From NCBI RefSeq assembly GCF_003386205.1, contig NZ_QRDY01000002.1, positions 496,001-560,000 of the forward strand: a DNA stretch of 64,000 bases, written 5' to 3'. Below are positions 32,775 to 40,861 of this stretch, in pieces (position 1 is the first letter of the stretch; the number at the start of each line of letters is the position of its first letter). Source of the DNA: Cohnella lupini. Lineage in GTDB: Bacteria > Bacillota > Bacilli > Paenibacillales > Paenibacillaceae. The notes under the pieces were generated by a model. That model saw nothing but the letters and a program-made list of their open reading frames with translations. It had not been told where the DNA came from and ran no database searches. The position numbers and the translations under genes were made by a program.

Positions 32775-34283
32775 TTACGAAATGTACTTGATGCTATCTT
32801 CGTCTTCCTCTTCATCCATCTCGTCTTCATTATAGTAGTAGTCGTCATCCTCGTCTTCGATTTCATCGAGGTTGTTATAACCGATTTCTTCTTGTTCTTC
32901 TTCGATCTCTTCGTATTTGACGTAGTCTTCATCGTTGTTGTAGGCGTAGCTATGATCGGGCACTTGGTCCGGCGCAACGTTAGAGGAGGCTGCTTCCTCC
33001 GGTCGGCGACCGAGTTCGGAAGGTATCGCGTTATGGCCGTCCGGGGTGTTCCGGGTTTTACTCAGAAGCTCGCCCAGGACGGAATTTTTCTTTCCGTGCA
33101 TGGCTCGCATCTGCGTTTCGGCGGTTTCCGGGCTGTGATCCGCGTAGCCTAACAGCTCCGTTGCCGATGCTTGCATGTTATTGGTGCCGTTCTTACCGAC
33201 GAATTCGACGCCTAACCGCTCCGTCTGGACGTTATTCTTCTGCAGCTGCTGCACGGTCTGCATCATCTGCTTGGATCCCGGCTGGTAATGCCCGCTCGTA
33301 TCGGAGACAAGCTCTACTTGTCCATCCCTGACTTGCATTTCGCCCGCGCCGGCAACGTCTTCACCGCCTAAGAAGCTCGAATGGTGGAAGCGTTCCTGCT
33401 GGGAAGCTCCGTTGTCCGCTGCTACTTGTCCGCGTTCCCTGTTCTCCCGGATGGCGTCGCCGGAGTAGAATTGCCCTTGGCCGTCCATCGTGAAGATATG
33501 ACGGTCGCCCTTGGCGCCGTGCGCGGCTGGTCTCTCGGCTCCGATCGTGTTCAGGCTGCCGCCGTCGGAAAGATTGGACATTTTCCCTTGCTCGTCGAAA
33601 CCGCGCGCATAGGGAGCTCTCTTCTCCGCCGTATCGGCGTAATAAGTCGTGGAGGGCAACGAGGTTTGCATATGCGGATTCGGCCTCTGAACGGACGAAT
33701 CGAAGTTAGTCATTCCGGGGAGCATCGGCTTCATCGCGAAATCCTCGGTAGTCGACGATGCGGGTCCGGAAGAGGCGGGAGCTATGGGCGCAACTGCGGA
33801 TCCATGAGAACCGTACGAGCTATAGTTATCTGGCGAAGCCGGAACGGAGGAAGCGATGTGCTCGGCCGTGGCTTCCGGAGAACCGTACGAGCTATAATTA
33901 TCGGGCAAAGCCGGAAGCGAGGGAGCAACGGCTAAAGGGGGAGTATTATATACTCCATAACCGTCCGCCGAATTGGGAGCGCCATATGCGTCGGGATTCG
34001 ATGGAAGGGATGGAGCGGACGCTAACTCGGGAGTGTTGTATGCATCGTACGCGTCGACCAATTCGGGAGAACCGTAAGCGCCGTAACCTCTGCCGGAGGC
34101 TTCCGATGCCATCGATTGTTGCGTCTCTTGGTTGCCGACGGCCTCTTGCATGTCCAGCTCCGGTACCTGCTGCTGTCTATGGGCTCCCATCATGGGAGCT
34201 CTTGCGGGTCCGGACGATCTTTGAGCTCCGAGGAACGGTGCTTGTCCGCTGGAAACAGCATGGCTTCGAGCTCTACCTGGCAT
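32775..34283 (-). CDS. Large orphan protein with GNQ motif, Tyr-rich repeats and acidic tail
   Basis: 502 residues, no signal peptide or membrane segment. N-terminal part is Arg/Gln-rich and contains DMQEAVGNQETQQSM, similar in form to the LQxxVGNQAV motif near the N-terminus of DUF4157/polymorphic-toxin-like proteins. Residues about 60-190 carry Tyr/Pro/Ser repeats (DNYSSYGSP, DAYNTPELASAPSLP). A compact central module about 275-365 (HIFTMDGQGQFYSG, HHSSFLGGEDVAGAGEMQVRDG, SGHYQPGS) resembles a module I recall from polymorphic-toxin proteins. The last 50 residues are almost all Glu, Asp, Tyr and Asn. ATG at 34283 has GGAGAGG 7 bp upstream. Function unknown; no toxin catalytic domain or immunity gene was seen. 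Confidence 0.75.
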   Translation of the reverse strand: MPGRARSHAVSSGQAPFLGAQRSSGPARAPMMGAHRQQQVPELDMQEAVGNQETQQSMASEASGRGYGAYGSPELVDAYDAYNTPELASAPSLPSNPDAYGAPNSADGYGVYNTPPLAVAPSLPALPDNYSSYGSPEATAEHIASSVPASPDNYSSYGSHGSAVAPIAPASSGPASSTTEDFAMKPMLPGMTNFDSSVQRPNPHMQTSLPSTTYYADTAEKRAPYARGFDEQGKMSNLSDGGSLNTIGAERPAAHGAKGDRHIFTMDGQGQFYSGDAIRENRERGQVAADNGASQQERFHHSSFLGGEDVAGAGEMQVRDGQVELVSDTSGHYQPGSKQMMQTVQQLQKNNVQTERLGVEFVGKNGTNNMQASATELLGYADHSPETAETQMRAMHGKKNSVLGELLSKTRNTPDGHNAIPSELGRRPEEAASSNVAPDQVPDHSYAYNNDEDYVKYEEIEEEQEEIGYNNLDEIEDEDDDYYYNEDEMDEEEDEDSIKYIS

Positions 34284-34475
34284 GGGAATCCTCTCCAATA
34301 TCAATATTTACTTCCATCGTACGATTTTTCGACTTTTCGCGCAATGCTACCTTGGGCTTATTAGATGGGGCTGGAACAATTATTGTGAAAATCAAGCTAA
34401 CTCCGCTCTCCGCGAGTATATGAGACTGAAATAGTAACGAAATCGGGCTAACTCTGCTCTCGGCTCTCCGCATCC
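34284..34475. other. Intergenic stretch with dispersed motif copies
   Basis: No gene is seen. AATCAAGCTAACTCCGCTCT (about 34390) and AGTAACGAAATCGGGCTAAC (34433-34452) are relatives of the 51-bp unit core at 7247, and another copy ATTAACGAAATCGAGCTAAC lies at 34661-34680. Together these point to a dispersed intergenic repeat family of this genome. Confidence 0.6.
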
Positions 34476-34655
34476 CGCAAATGTCGCAGTTAAGAAACTA
34501 CAGTTAACAAACTATCTTCGTTTATTCAGCGTATCCTACCCCGCAAATGTCGCAGTTACCGAACTTACTTCGTTTATTCAGCGTATCCTACCCGCAAATG
34601 TCGCAGTTACCGAACTTACTTCGTTTATTCGCCCATCATCAAGCATCATAGAGTC
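34476..34655. repeat. Short tandem repeat, 66 then 51-bp period
   Basis: Three units opening CGCAAATGTCGCAGTTA at 34476, 34542 and 34593. The first is 66 bp long because of an insertion; the second is 51 bp. Each continues with ACTTCGTTTATTC and, in the first two, GCGTATCCTACC. No coding signal. Confidence 0.85.
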
Positions 34656-34703
34656 GAATTATTAACGAAATCGAGCTAACTCAGCTCTTCGCGGCTTCGG
34701 TTT

Positions 34704-35136
34704 TGCGACTATGGGAGGGATGAGGCGGATTTGGTCCTCGTCATGTTCGGTCATGGTCGGTTATTTCGACTATGGGAGGGAGTGAGGCGGGTTTGGTCCT
34801 CGTCATGGTCGATTATGGTCGGTTATTTCGACTTTGGGAGCATGTGGGCTGGATTTGGTACTCGTCATGTTCGGTTATGGTCGGATATTTCGACTATGGG
34901 AGGGTGTGGGCTGGATTTGGTCCTCGTCATGGTCGGTCATGGTCGGTTATTGCGACTATGGGAGGGAGTGAGGCGGGTTTGGTCCTCGTCATGGTCGATT
35001 ATGGTCGGTTATTGTGACTAGGGGAGGGATGAGGCGGATTTGGTCCTCGTCATGTTCGGTTATGGTCGGATATTTCGACTATGGGAGGGTGTGGGCTGGA
35101 TTTGGTCCTCGTCATGGTCGGTCATGGTCGGTTGAT
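34704..35136. repeat. 62-bp tandem array with three-unit higher-order pattern
   Basis: Seven units marked by CGACTATGGGAGGG at 34706, 34767, 34829, 34891, 34953, 35015 and 35076 (periods 61-62), each carrying GGTCCTCGTCATG and TATGGTCGG. Variants recur in order: units 2-3-4 correspond to 5-6-7 (GTGAGGCGGG, then ATGTTCGGTTATGG, then GTGTGGGCTGG with TCGGTCATGG), giving a super-period of about 185 bp. Open frames exist on the plus strand but there is no RBS or plausible protein. Confidence 0.88.
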
Positions 35137-35230
35137 GGTTATTCCGCTGGTCGGCGAACGACTCGACACTGACAGAATAGACAAAGCCTCCGATGCCACA
35201 AGAACCGCGGCGGCCGGAGGCCTTCGTTAT

Positions 35231-35728
35231 TTATCGGATAAGCCCTTGGTTGATTTTTCGGTGACGCTCGGTAATCTGCTTGAAATGCTCTTCCTGCGCC
35301 TTATTCGCGAAGCTATCTCTCGGGACGATCCAAAATTGCCTTTTGCCCAAGAAGAGGTAATAAAACTTATCCGTTGCCCAGGCCTTCTTGACGAATTCCC
35401 ATGTCGCTTCGGAATTAACGTCGTCGGACGTTAACCGGATGACCTCGTCGCCGATCGCCATCGTAAACATCTTGTTATATCTAGGGTCGCTATTATATCT
35501 GGCCGGCTGTAGGTAACAAGAAGTCACGTACGAGACGGCGATCAGCACGAATACGAACAGCCCGATCCATAGCAGAGTGGTGTTGGATGTCATGAAATAG
35601 GCGATGATCTCCGCGAGGACGATGCCCAAACCGACGATATTCGATATCCAAAACCGAAGCGAATGGTGATGATAATCCCTAAGCGCCCTGCTCATGTACT
35701 CGTTATACTTAAAAGTGACTTCGACCAA
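35231..35728 (-). CDS. YcxB-like membrane protein
   Basis: 165 residues. Two adjacent membrane helices (about 28-50 and 52-70: FWISNIVGLGIVLAEIIAYFM, TLLWIGLFVFVLIAVSYVTSCYL) are followed by a C-terminal domain with IGDEVIRLTSDDVNSEATWEFVKKAWATDKFYYLFLGKRQFWIVPRDSF, the hallmark of the YcxB-like family of unknown function. The start is TTG at 35728 with AGGAGGA 7 bp upstream. It shares direction with the small gene upstream (46-bp gap). Function unknown. Confidence 0.85.
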   Translation of the reverse strand: MVEVTFKYNEYMSRALRDYHHHSLRFWISNIVGLGIVLAEIIAYFMTSNTTLLWIGLFVFVLIAVSYVTSCYLQPARYNSDPRYNKMFTMAIGDEVIRLTSDDVNSEATWEFVKKAWATDKFYYLFLGKRQFWIVPRDSFANKAQEEHFKQITERHRKINQGLIR

Positions 35729-35774
35729 TTAAATTTCCTCCTAACGGTTATAGAACGCAGATGGGGCAATCGAA

Positions 35775-35963
35775 CTATTCGAAAATTTCTTTCGCCTTTC
35801 GCAATGCGTCGATGATTTGATCCAACTCTTCGCGATTGTCGATGAATAGGGATACGTATTTCGGACGATAACCGCTGCTCGATAATTCGATATGAACCTG
35901 TTTCTTGTCGTTATCCGAGCTTATATCGATAAATTCGGTCGAGTAGATGATTTGATTAGCCAC
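35775..35963 (-). CDS. Small conserved-type protein of unknown function
   Basis: 62 residues from the GTG at 35963, chosen because GGAGG lies 7 bp upstream; the longer frame to 36053 would place the RBS inside the gene. The product (ANQIIYSTEFIDISSDNDKKQ ... DNREELDQIIDALRKAKEIFE) is soluble with a beta-rich start and a C-terminal amphipathic helix. It probably forms a small unit with the YcxB-like gene downstream. I do not recognise a family. Confidence 0.65.
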   Translation of the reverse strand: MANQIIYSTEFIDISSDNDKKQVHIELSSSGYRPKYVSLFIDNREELDQIIDALRKAKEIFE

Positions 35964-36063
35964 GGGAAAACCTCCAATAAAGAATATACAAAAACTATAA
36001 CATAGTTTGGAAAAATCGGGCATCATGGATCGTCTTGGATCGCGGAAGGACAAGTTGGAAAAG

Positions 36064-36093
36064 GTACGTACAAGTTAATTCCTATGATATAAT
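36064..36093 (+). promoter_or_regulatory. araR: AraR-type operator and promoter of araR
   Basis: GTACGTAC palindrome core (36064-36071, within GGTACGTACAAG) overlies the -35 region of an extended -10 promoter, TGATATAAT (36085-36093). The core matches AraR operators of Bacillus. It suggests autorepression relieved by L-arabinose. Confidence 0.75.
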
Positions 36094-36141
36094 GGCATTA
36101 TAGATTAGAAGTGGCCGTTAAGACGTGGAGGAAAACGCCTT

Positions 36142-37236
36142 ATGAGTACGCAATCACCGAAATATTTGCAGCTTAAGGAAGAGATTCTATCTTGGATTGC
36201 CGGAGGGCGATTCCGACCGGGAGATAAGCTTCCTTCGGAGAACGAGCTAGCCGAGCAGTTCTCGCTGAGCCGCCAGACGGTGCGCCAATCGATCGGAGAG
36301 CTCGTGCAGGAGGGGTGGCTTTCCCGCGAACAGGGAAAAGGCACTTTCGTGAGCAAGCAGTCGGCAGAACGCCGAAACTCGACCGTTAACCGTACCGTCG
36401 GAGTCATTACGACCTCGATATCGGATTATATCTTTCCGTCCATCGTACGCGGGATCGAATCGGCCTTAAAGGATAAAGGCTATCGGCTGTTGCTTTCGAG
36501 TACCGATCATCGCAAGGATCGGGAGCGGGAATGCTTGGAGATGATGCTCAGCCATGCCGTATGCGGACTTATCGTGGAGCCGACCAAGAGCGCCGAAGGA
36601 AATCCCAATTTCGATAACTATCTCGCAATAGAGGATCACGGAATTCCGATGTTGATGATCAACGAGTCGTACTCGGATTTGGAGAGTCCGAGCCTTAGAG
36701 TGGATGATGACGCCGGCGGTATGATGGCCGCGAAACACTTGCTCGAGCTGGGACACCGAACAATTGCCGGGTTCTTCAAGACGGATGATCTGCAAGGAGT
36801 AAGGCGGATGAAAGGCTTCATTCGCGCATGCCGGGAGCACCATATCCCAGCCGAAAGTTCGTCGATCGTGCGTTATTCCACGGAGGATAAAGCGGAGCGT
36901 CCGCAAGCCATGCTCAGAGAGATGCTCCTGTCCGATCATCCGCCTACCGCAATCGTATGTTATAACGATCAACTGGCCGTATCGCTCCTGGACACCATTC
37001 GGGAATTGGGGCTTCGCATTCCGGAGGATTTGTCCATGATCGGTTACGATGATTCCTTCCTGGCCACGGCCACGGAAACGAAGCTGACGACGATCGAACA
37101 TCCGAAGTCGGCGCTGGGCGAGCAAGCAGCCAACCTGTTGATCGCGCAGTTGGAAAGAGGGATGGCGCCTTCCGATAAGGAGACTCTGTATCCCCCTAAG
37201 CTGATCGTTCGTCAATCCACGAGGGAATATCGCTAA
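36142..37236 (+). CDS. araR: Arabinose repressor AraR (GntR-LacI fusion type)
   Basis: Transcriptional repressor, 364 residues, of the AraR type. N-terminal GntR winged helix (about 5-70: KYLQLKEEILSWIAGGRFRPGDKLPSENELAEQFSLSRQTVRQSI then EQGKGTFV) joined to a LacI/GalR-type sugar-binding domain (about 92-360: VGVITTSISDYIFPSIVRGIESALKDKGY ... TLYPPKLIVRQSTREY). This combination is diagnostic for AraR of Firmicutes, which responds to L-arabinose. araD and araB follow. GTACGTAC operators are found before araR and before araD. ATG at 36142; RBS GGAGG (36129-36133) lies about 8 bp upstream. Confidence 0.93.
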   Translation: MSTQSPKYLQLKEEILSWIAGGRFRPGDKLPSENELAEQFSLSRQTVRQSIGELVQEGWLSREQGKGTFVSKQSAERRNSTVNRTVGVITTSISDYIFPSIVRGIESALKDKGYRLLLSSTDHRKDRERECLEMMLSHAVCGLIVEPTKSAEGNPNFDNYLAIEDHGIPMLMINESYSDLESPSLRVDDDAGGMMAAKHLLELGHRTIAGFFKTDDLQGVRRMKGFIRACREHHIPAESSSIVRYSTEDKAERPQAMLREMLLSDHPPTAIVCYNDQLAVSLLDTIRELGLRIPEDLSMIGYDDSFLATATETKLTTIEHPKSALGEQAANLLIAQLERGMAPSDKETLYPPKLIVRQSTREYR

Positions 37237-37248
37237 CGGAAATGGATA

Positions 37249-37278
37249 TCGACACACCTGTACGTACAAGTATATAAT
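37249..37278 (+). promoter_or_regulatory. AraR-type operator and promoter of araDB
   Basis: -35 TCGACA (37249-37254), 18-bp spacer, -10 TATAAT (37273-37278). CTGTACGTACAAG (37258-37270) with core GTACGTAC sits in the spacer. A second AraR site, placed to block araDB transcription. Confidence 0.78.
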
Positions 37279-37347
37279 AAGAGTTGCCAAGTAAAAAGCC
37301 GATCTGCGTATTCATAGCGAATGATGCTAGAGAAGGAAGTGTTTAAC

Positions 37348-38052
37348 TTGTTGGAACAACTTAAGGCAGCCGTTTGTCAAGCCAATGCGGAGCTTCCGAA
37401 ATACGGCCTCGTGACGTTCACTTGGGGCAACGTAAGCGGATTCGACAGAGAATCGGAGCTTATGGTCATTAAGCCGAGCGGAGTGCCGTACGAGCAATTG
37501 CAGCCGGAGCAAATGGTCGTCGTCGATCTGAACGGCAACGTAGTGGAAGGGTCTCTGCGTCCGTCATCCGATACGCCGACCCATCTTGTGCTGTATCGTT
37601 CCTTTCCCAACGTGGGAGGCATCGTCCACACGCACTCTCCGTGGGCAACGATCTGGTCGCAAGCGGGACAAGGAATTCCGGCTTTGGGAACGACGCAAGC
37701 CGATTATTTCTACGGAACGATTCCGTGCACCCGGGCGATGACGGACTCGGAAATTCAAGGGGCTTACGAAGCGGAAACCGGCAACGTGATCGTGGAAGCT
37801 TTTCACGGTATCGATCCGAATAGAGTTCCGGGAGTTCTGGTGAACAGCCATGCGCCGTTCGCTTGGGGAAAAGACGCCATGGACGCGTTGCACAATGCCG
37901 TGGTTCTCGAAGAGGTCGCTAAGATGGCCTATCACACAAGGCAGTTAAACTCGGGCGTAACATCCATGAACCAAACGCTGTTGGATAAACACTATTTACG
38001 CAAGCACGGGGCGAACGCCTATTATGGCCAACCCGGACAATCGAGTCACTGA
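37348..38052 (+). CDS. araD: L-ribulose-5-phosphate 4-epimerase
   Basis: Class II aldolase-fold Zn enzyme converting L-ribulose-5-P to D-xylulose-5-P, 234 residues from the TTG at 37348. That start gives [31 protein letters not shown], matching the N-terminus of E. coli AraD, and AAGGAAG lies 8 bp upstream; the ATGs at 37321 and 37324 would put the RBS inside the gene. Seen are [47 protein letters not shown] (Zn-binding His residues) and the later HAPFAWGK. It forms an operon with araB (33-bp gap) under AraR control. Confidence 0.93.
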   Translation: MLEQLKAAVCQANAELPKYGLVTFTWGNVSGFDRESELMVIKPSGVPYEQLQPEQMVVVDLNGNVVEGSLRPSSDTPTHLVLYRSFPNVGGIVHTHSPWATIWSQAGQGIPALGTTQADYFYGTIPCTRAMTDSEIQGAYEAETGNVIVEAFHGIDPNRVPGVLVNSHAPFAWGKDAMDALHNAVVLEEVAKMAYHTRQLNSGVTSMNQTLLDKHYLRKHGANAYYGQPGQSSH

Positions 38053-38085
38053 AGTTATACTCTATATTATCCTAGGAGGCTTACC

Positions 38086-39759
38086 ATGAGCCATAAATAC
38101 GCCATCGGCGTCGATTACGGGACGCAATCCGGCCGCGCGGTACTCGTCGATCTGTCCAACGGTCACGAAATCGCGGATCACGTCACGCCATATCCGCATG
38201 GTGTAATCGACGAAACTTTGCCGACTTCCGGCCAAGCGCTGGAGCACGATTGGGCTTTGCAGCATCCGGACGATTATTTAGAGGTTCTTCGTCGTTCGGT
38301 TCCGGAGGTATTGAAGCAAGCCGGAATAGATCCGGCCGACGTGATCGGACTCGGAATCGATTTCACGGCGTGCACGATGCTTCCGGTCGACGAACATGGG
38401 GTTCCGCTATGCTTCAAGCCGGAGTGGGAAAATAACCCGCACGGATGGGTGAAGCTTTGGAAGCACCACGCCGCGCAAGACGAAGCGGATCGCTTGAACG
38501 CGATCGCGGCCGAGAGGGGCGAGAAATTCCTGCCGCGTTACGGCGGCAAGATTTCCTCGGAGTGGATGGTAGCGAAAATATGGCAGATCGTTAACGAAGC
38601 TCCGGAAGTGTACGATGCTACGGATTTGTTTACGGAAGCGACCGACTGGGTCGTCTCGCAGCTGACGGGGAAATTCGTCCGCAATAGCTGTACCGCAGGA
38701 TATAAATCGATCTGGCATAAGCAGGATGGGTACCCGAGCAAAGAGTTTTTCAAAGCTCTGGATCCACGCATGGAGCAAATAACCGAGACCAAGCTACGCG
38801 GCGATATCGTCGCTCTGGGGACTAAATCGGGCGAATTGACCGAAGAAATGGCTCAATTGACGGGCTTGAAAGCTGGAACCGCGATCGCGGTCGGCAACGT
38901 GGATGCGCACGCCGCCGTTCCTGCCGTCGGAGTGGTCACTCCGGGCAAACTCGTGATGGCGATGGGAACTTCCATTTGCCACATGCTTCTAGGTACGGAA
39001 GAAGTGGAAGTCGAAGGGATGTGCGGAGTCGTCGAGGATGGAATCATTCCGGGGTATCTCGGATATGAAGCCGGACAGTCCGCCGTGGGAGACATCTTCG
39101 AATGGTTCGTAGAGGAAGGGGTACCCGCATACGTCAAGGACGAGGCGGAGAAAGCCGGCGTAGGCGTGCATCAATGGCTTACCGAGCGAGCTTCCGCTTA
39201 TAAGCCGGGAGAAACGGGATTGCTAGCGCTGGATTGGTGGAACGGCAACCGATCCGTTCTCGTGGATACGAATTTGACGGGAGTGATCGTCGGGTACAGC
39301 TTGCTGACGAAGCCCGAGGAAGTGTATCGGACGTTGCTGGAGTCAACGGCTTACGGCACGCGTAAAATCATCGACGCGTTCCATCATAACGGAGTGCCCG
39401 TCGACGAAGTCTATGCTTGCGGAGGATTGCCGCAACGGAATGCGCTACTCATGCAAATCTATGCGGACGTAACGAACCGCGAGATCAAGGTAGCCGACTC
39501 TAAGCAAACGCCGGCGGTAGGCGCGGCTATGTTCGGCGCGGTAGCGGCCGGAAGCGCGAAAGGCGGTTACGACAGCGTCGTAGACGCAGCCAAAGCGATG
39601 GCTCGAGTGCGCGAGGACACGTTTAAGCCGATTCCCGAGAACGTGGCGGTTTACGAGAGGCTCTACCAAGAGTATAGCGAACTCCATGATTACTTCGGCC
39701 GCGGTGCCAACGACGTGATGAAGCGGCTTAAGGGTTTGAAAGACGAAGCATCGCGCTAA
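38086..39759 (+). CDS. araB: Ribulokinase
   Basis: FGGY-family kinase phosphorylating L-ribulose to L-ribulose-5-P, 557 residues, normal length. N-terminal [16 protein letters not shown] phosphate-binding motif, [44 protein letters not shown] (ribulokinase-specific), and the C-terminal [19 protein letters not shown] nucleotide-binding block. ATG at 38086 with TAGGAGG upstream. L-arabinose isomerase (araA), which supplies the substrate, is not in the window and must be elsewhere, or ribulose enters by another route. A terminator follows at 39796. Confidence 0.95.
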   Translation: MSHKYAIGVDYGTQSGRAVLVDLSNGHEIADHVTPYPHGVIDETLPTSGQALEHDWALQHPDDYLEVLRRSVPEVLKQAGIDPADVIGLGIDFTACTMLPVDEHGVPLCFKPEWENNPHGWVKLWKHHAAQDEADRLNAIAAERGEKFLPRYGGKISSEWMVAKIWQIVNEAPEVYDATDLFTEATDWVVSQLTGKFVRNSCTAGYKSIWHKQDGYPSKEFFKALDPRMEQITETKLRGDIVALGTKSGELTEEMAQLTGLKAGTAIAVGNVDAHAAVPAVGVVTPGKLVMAMGTSICHMLLGTEEVEVEGMCGVVEDGIIPGYLGYEAGQSAVGDIFEWFVEEGVPAYVKDEAEKAGVGVHQWLTERASAYKPGETGLLALDWWNGNRSVLVDTNLTGVIVGYSLLTKPEEVYRTLLESTAYGTRKIIDAFHHNGVPVDEVYACGGLPQRNALLMQIYADVTNREIKVADSKQTPAVGAAMFGAVAAGSAKGGYDSVVDAAKAMARVREDTFKPIPENVAVYERLYQEYSELHDYFGRGANDVMKRLKGLKDEASR

Positions 39760-39795
39760 TTAAACGATAATCGAATAATAATGTTTCCTTCGGAC

Positions 39796-39829
39796 TGCCC
39801 TACAAGCTTGTTGTAGGGCGGTTTTTTTA
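39796..39829 (+). terminator. Terminator of the araDB operon
   Basis: CTGCCCTACAA (39796-39806) pairs with TTGTAGGGCGG (39811-39821) including G:T pairs, followed by a seven-T run. Strong intrinsic terminator. Confidence 0.9.
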
Positions 39830-39944
39830 TATTAAAGGTTCACATGTAAAAAAATTTTGAATTTTGTCGAATTTTGTTGCAACCTTTTCCGATTCTGATT
39901 GTGTATTTATTGTACGACTACCAGAATAGGAAGGTTGATCACTC

Positions 39945-40448
39945 ATGGGAAAACGGTTTCCAGCAAAAGCGACGATTGGCTTGATAGTTATTCTATGGTT
40001 TGCAAGTAGCATGGCAGTCGGAAATACGGGAGGCATTGCCGCCGCTTCCGGAGGGCAGACGTCCGCTCAAGCCATCGAAATAGGGGCTGCGGCTCCGCCT
40101 GCGGTTCCGTTTAGCGTGTTTGATCCGAACCACATCTATCTAAACAACGGTACCAACACGATTATTTTAGCGGCGGGCTCGCTGACTATTTCGGGAACGA
40201 CGACCGCAGACGTTATCACGGACTCGATCGGCATTACGTTTTACTTGCAGAAGTGGAATGGAACCTCGTGGGAAACGATCGGATCTGGAACGACGGCGGG
40301 AACGAATTTGACCAACTCGTATAATACTTCGGTCGTCAGATCCACGACGGCCGGTCAATATTACCGCGCTCGTACGATTCATTGGGTTATCGAGAACGGG
40401 AAGTACGAGGAAGGCGAACGATTTAGCAATTCCGTACTGGCGATATAA
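39945..40448 (+). CDS. Small secreted beta-rich protein
   Basis: 167 residues. Signal peptide about 1-32 (KATIGLIVILWFASSMAVGNTGGIAAASG), then a Ser/Thr-rich, beta-strand-rich body (TIILAAGSLTISGTTTADVITDSIGITFYLQKWNGTSWETIGSG). It has the appearance of small exported proteins of unknown function in Bacillales. Its TAA stop overlaps the ATG of the next frame by one base (TAATG). The pattern allows either translational coupling or a frameshifted single gene. No enzyme motif is visible. Confidence 0.7.
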   Translation: MGKRFPAKATIGLIVILWFASSMAVGNTGGIAAASGGQTSAQAIEIGAAAPPAVPFSVFDPNHIYLNNGTNTIILAAGSLTISGTTTADVITDSIGITFYLQKWNGTSWETIGSGTTAGTNLTNSYNTSVVRSTTAGQYYRARTIHWVIENGKYEEGERFSNSVLAI

Positions 40449-40792
40449 TGGGACTTAACGAATGGATTAAGGAAACGAATCCGCAGCCCAATTCCTTTAA
40501 CGTTCCGGACGATACGTTGGTTTCCATAACCTTTAATCAAGACATCAATCGAAATACGTTGAACACCAGAAATATTCTGATTCTCGACGGAAAGCTGGGA
40601 GGGACACTAATAACCAACAGATTTTTGTTCCGGTACGATGCGGACAATCGAAACCTGCTCATTTATTTGAAAGACGACGCGGATAGGCTTGGCTCCAACA
40701 ATGCAATCGAGGTCATCATAACGGGTAGAGTGAGTAACTATCATAACGTGAGAATGGGGATTCCGTTTCATCTGCGCTTTATGACTAAGTAG
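40448..40792 (+). CDS. SbsA-like Ig-domain protein, possibly the frameshifted end of the upstream gene
   Basis: 114 residues forming one Ig-like domain of the Big_5/SbsA type: NPQPNSFNVPDDTLVSITFNQDINRNTLNTRNILIL ... IEVIITGRVSNYHNVRMGIPFHLRFMTK. Such domains are normally extracellular, but this frame has no signal peptide and no RBS before its ATG. It starts within the stop codon of the secreted protein upstream. Either reinitiation gives a separate protein, or a one-base shift (natural or assembly error) has split a secreted two-domain protein. A terminator follows at 40820. Confidence 0.6.
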   Translation: MGLNEWIKETNPQPNSFNVPDDTLVSITFNQDINRNTLNTRNILILDGKLGGTLITNRFLFRYDADNRNLLIYLKDDADRLGSNNAIEVIITGRVSNYHNVRMGIPFHLRFMTK

Positions 40793-40819
40793 TCAGTGCG
40801 AGCTGGGTAACCCTTATGC

Positions 40820-40861
40820 AATAAAAGCTTGGCACGGGGAATCCCGGCCAAGCTTTTATTT
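40820..40861. terminator. Bidirectional terminator
   Basis: AATAAAAGCTTGG (40820-40832) pairs with CCAAGCTTTTATT (40848-40860). The inner part GCAC..ATCCCGGC adds little. It separates the convergent Ig-like gene and the anti-sigma gene and has T-rich tails in both directions. Confidence 0.85.

Noticed and set aside
32775..34283. Evidence for a contractile injection system or toxin-immunity locus
   Set aside because: Only a motif-level resemblance in one protein; no sheath, tube, baseplate, toxin catalytic domain or immunity gene is nearby.
34731..35021. Plus-strand frames with repeated VLVMVGHGRLFRLW-type peptide
   Set aside because: Artefact of the 62-bp array; unit length varies between 61 and 62 so the frame is not maintained across the array, and no RBS is present.
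34476..35136. Possible CRISPR array
   Set aside because: Units are directly adjacent without unique spacers between conserved repeats, and no cas gene is in the window.
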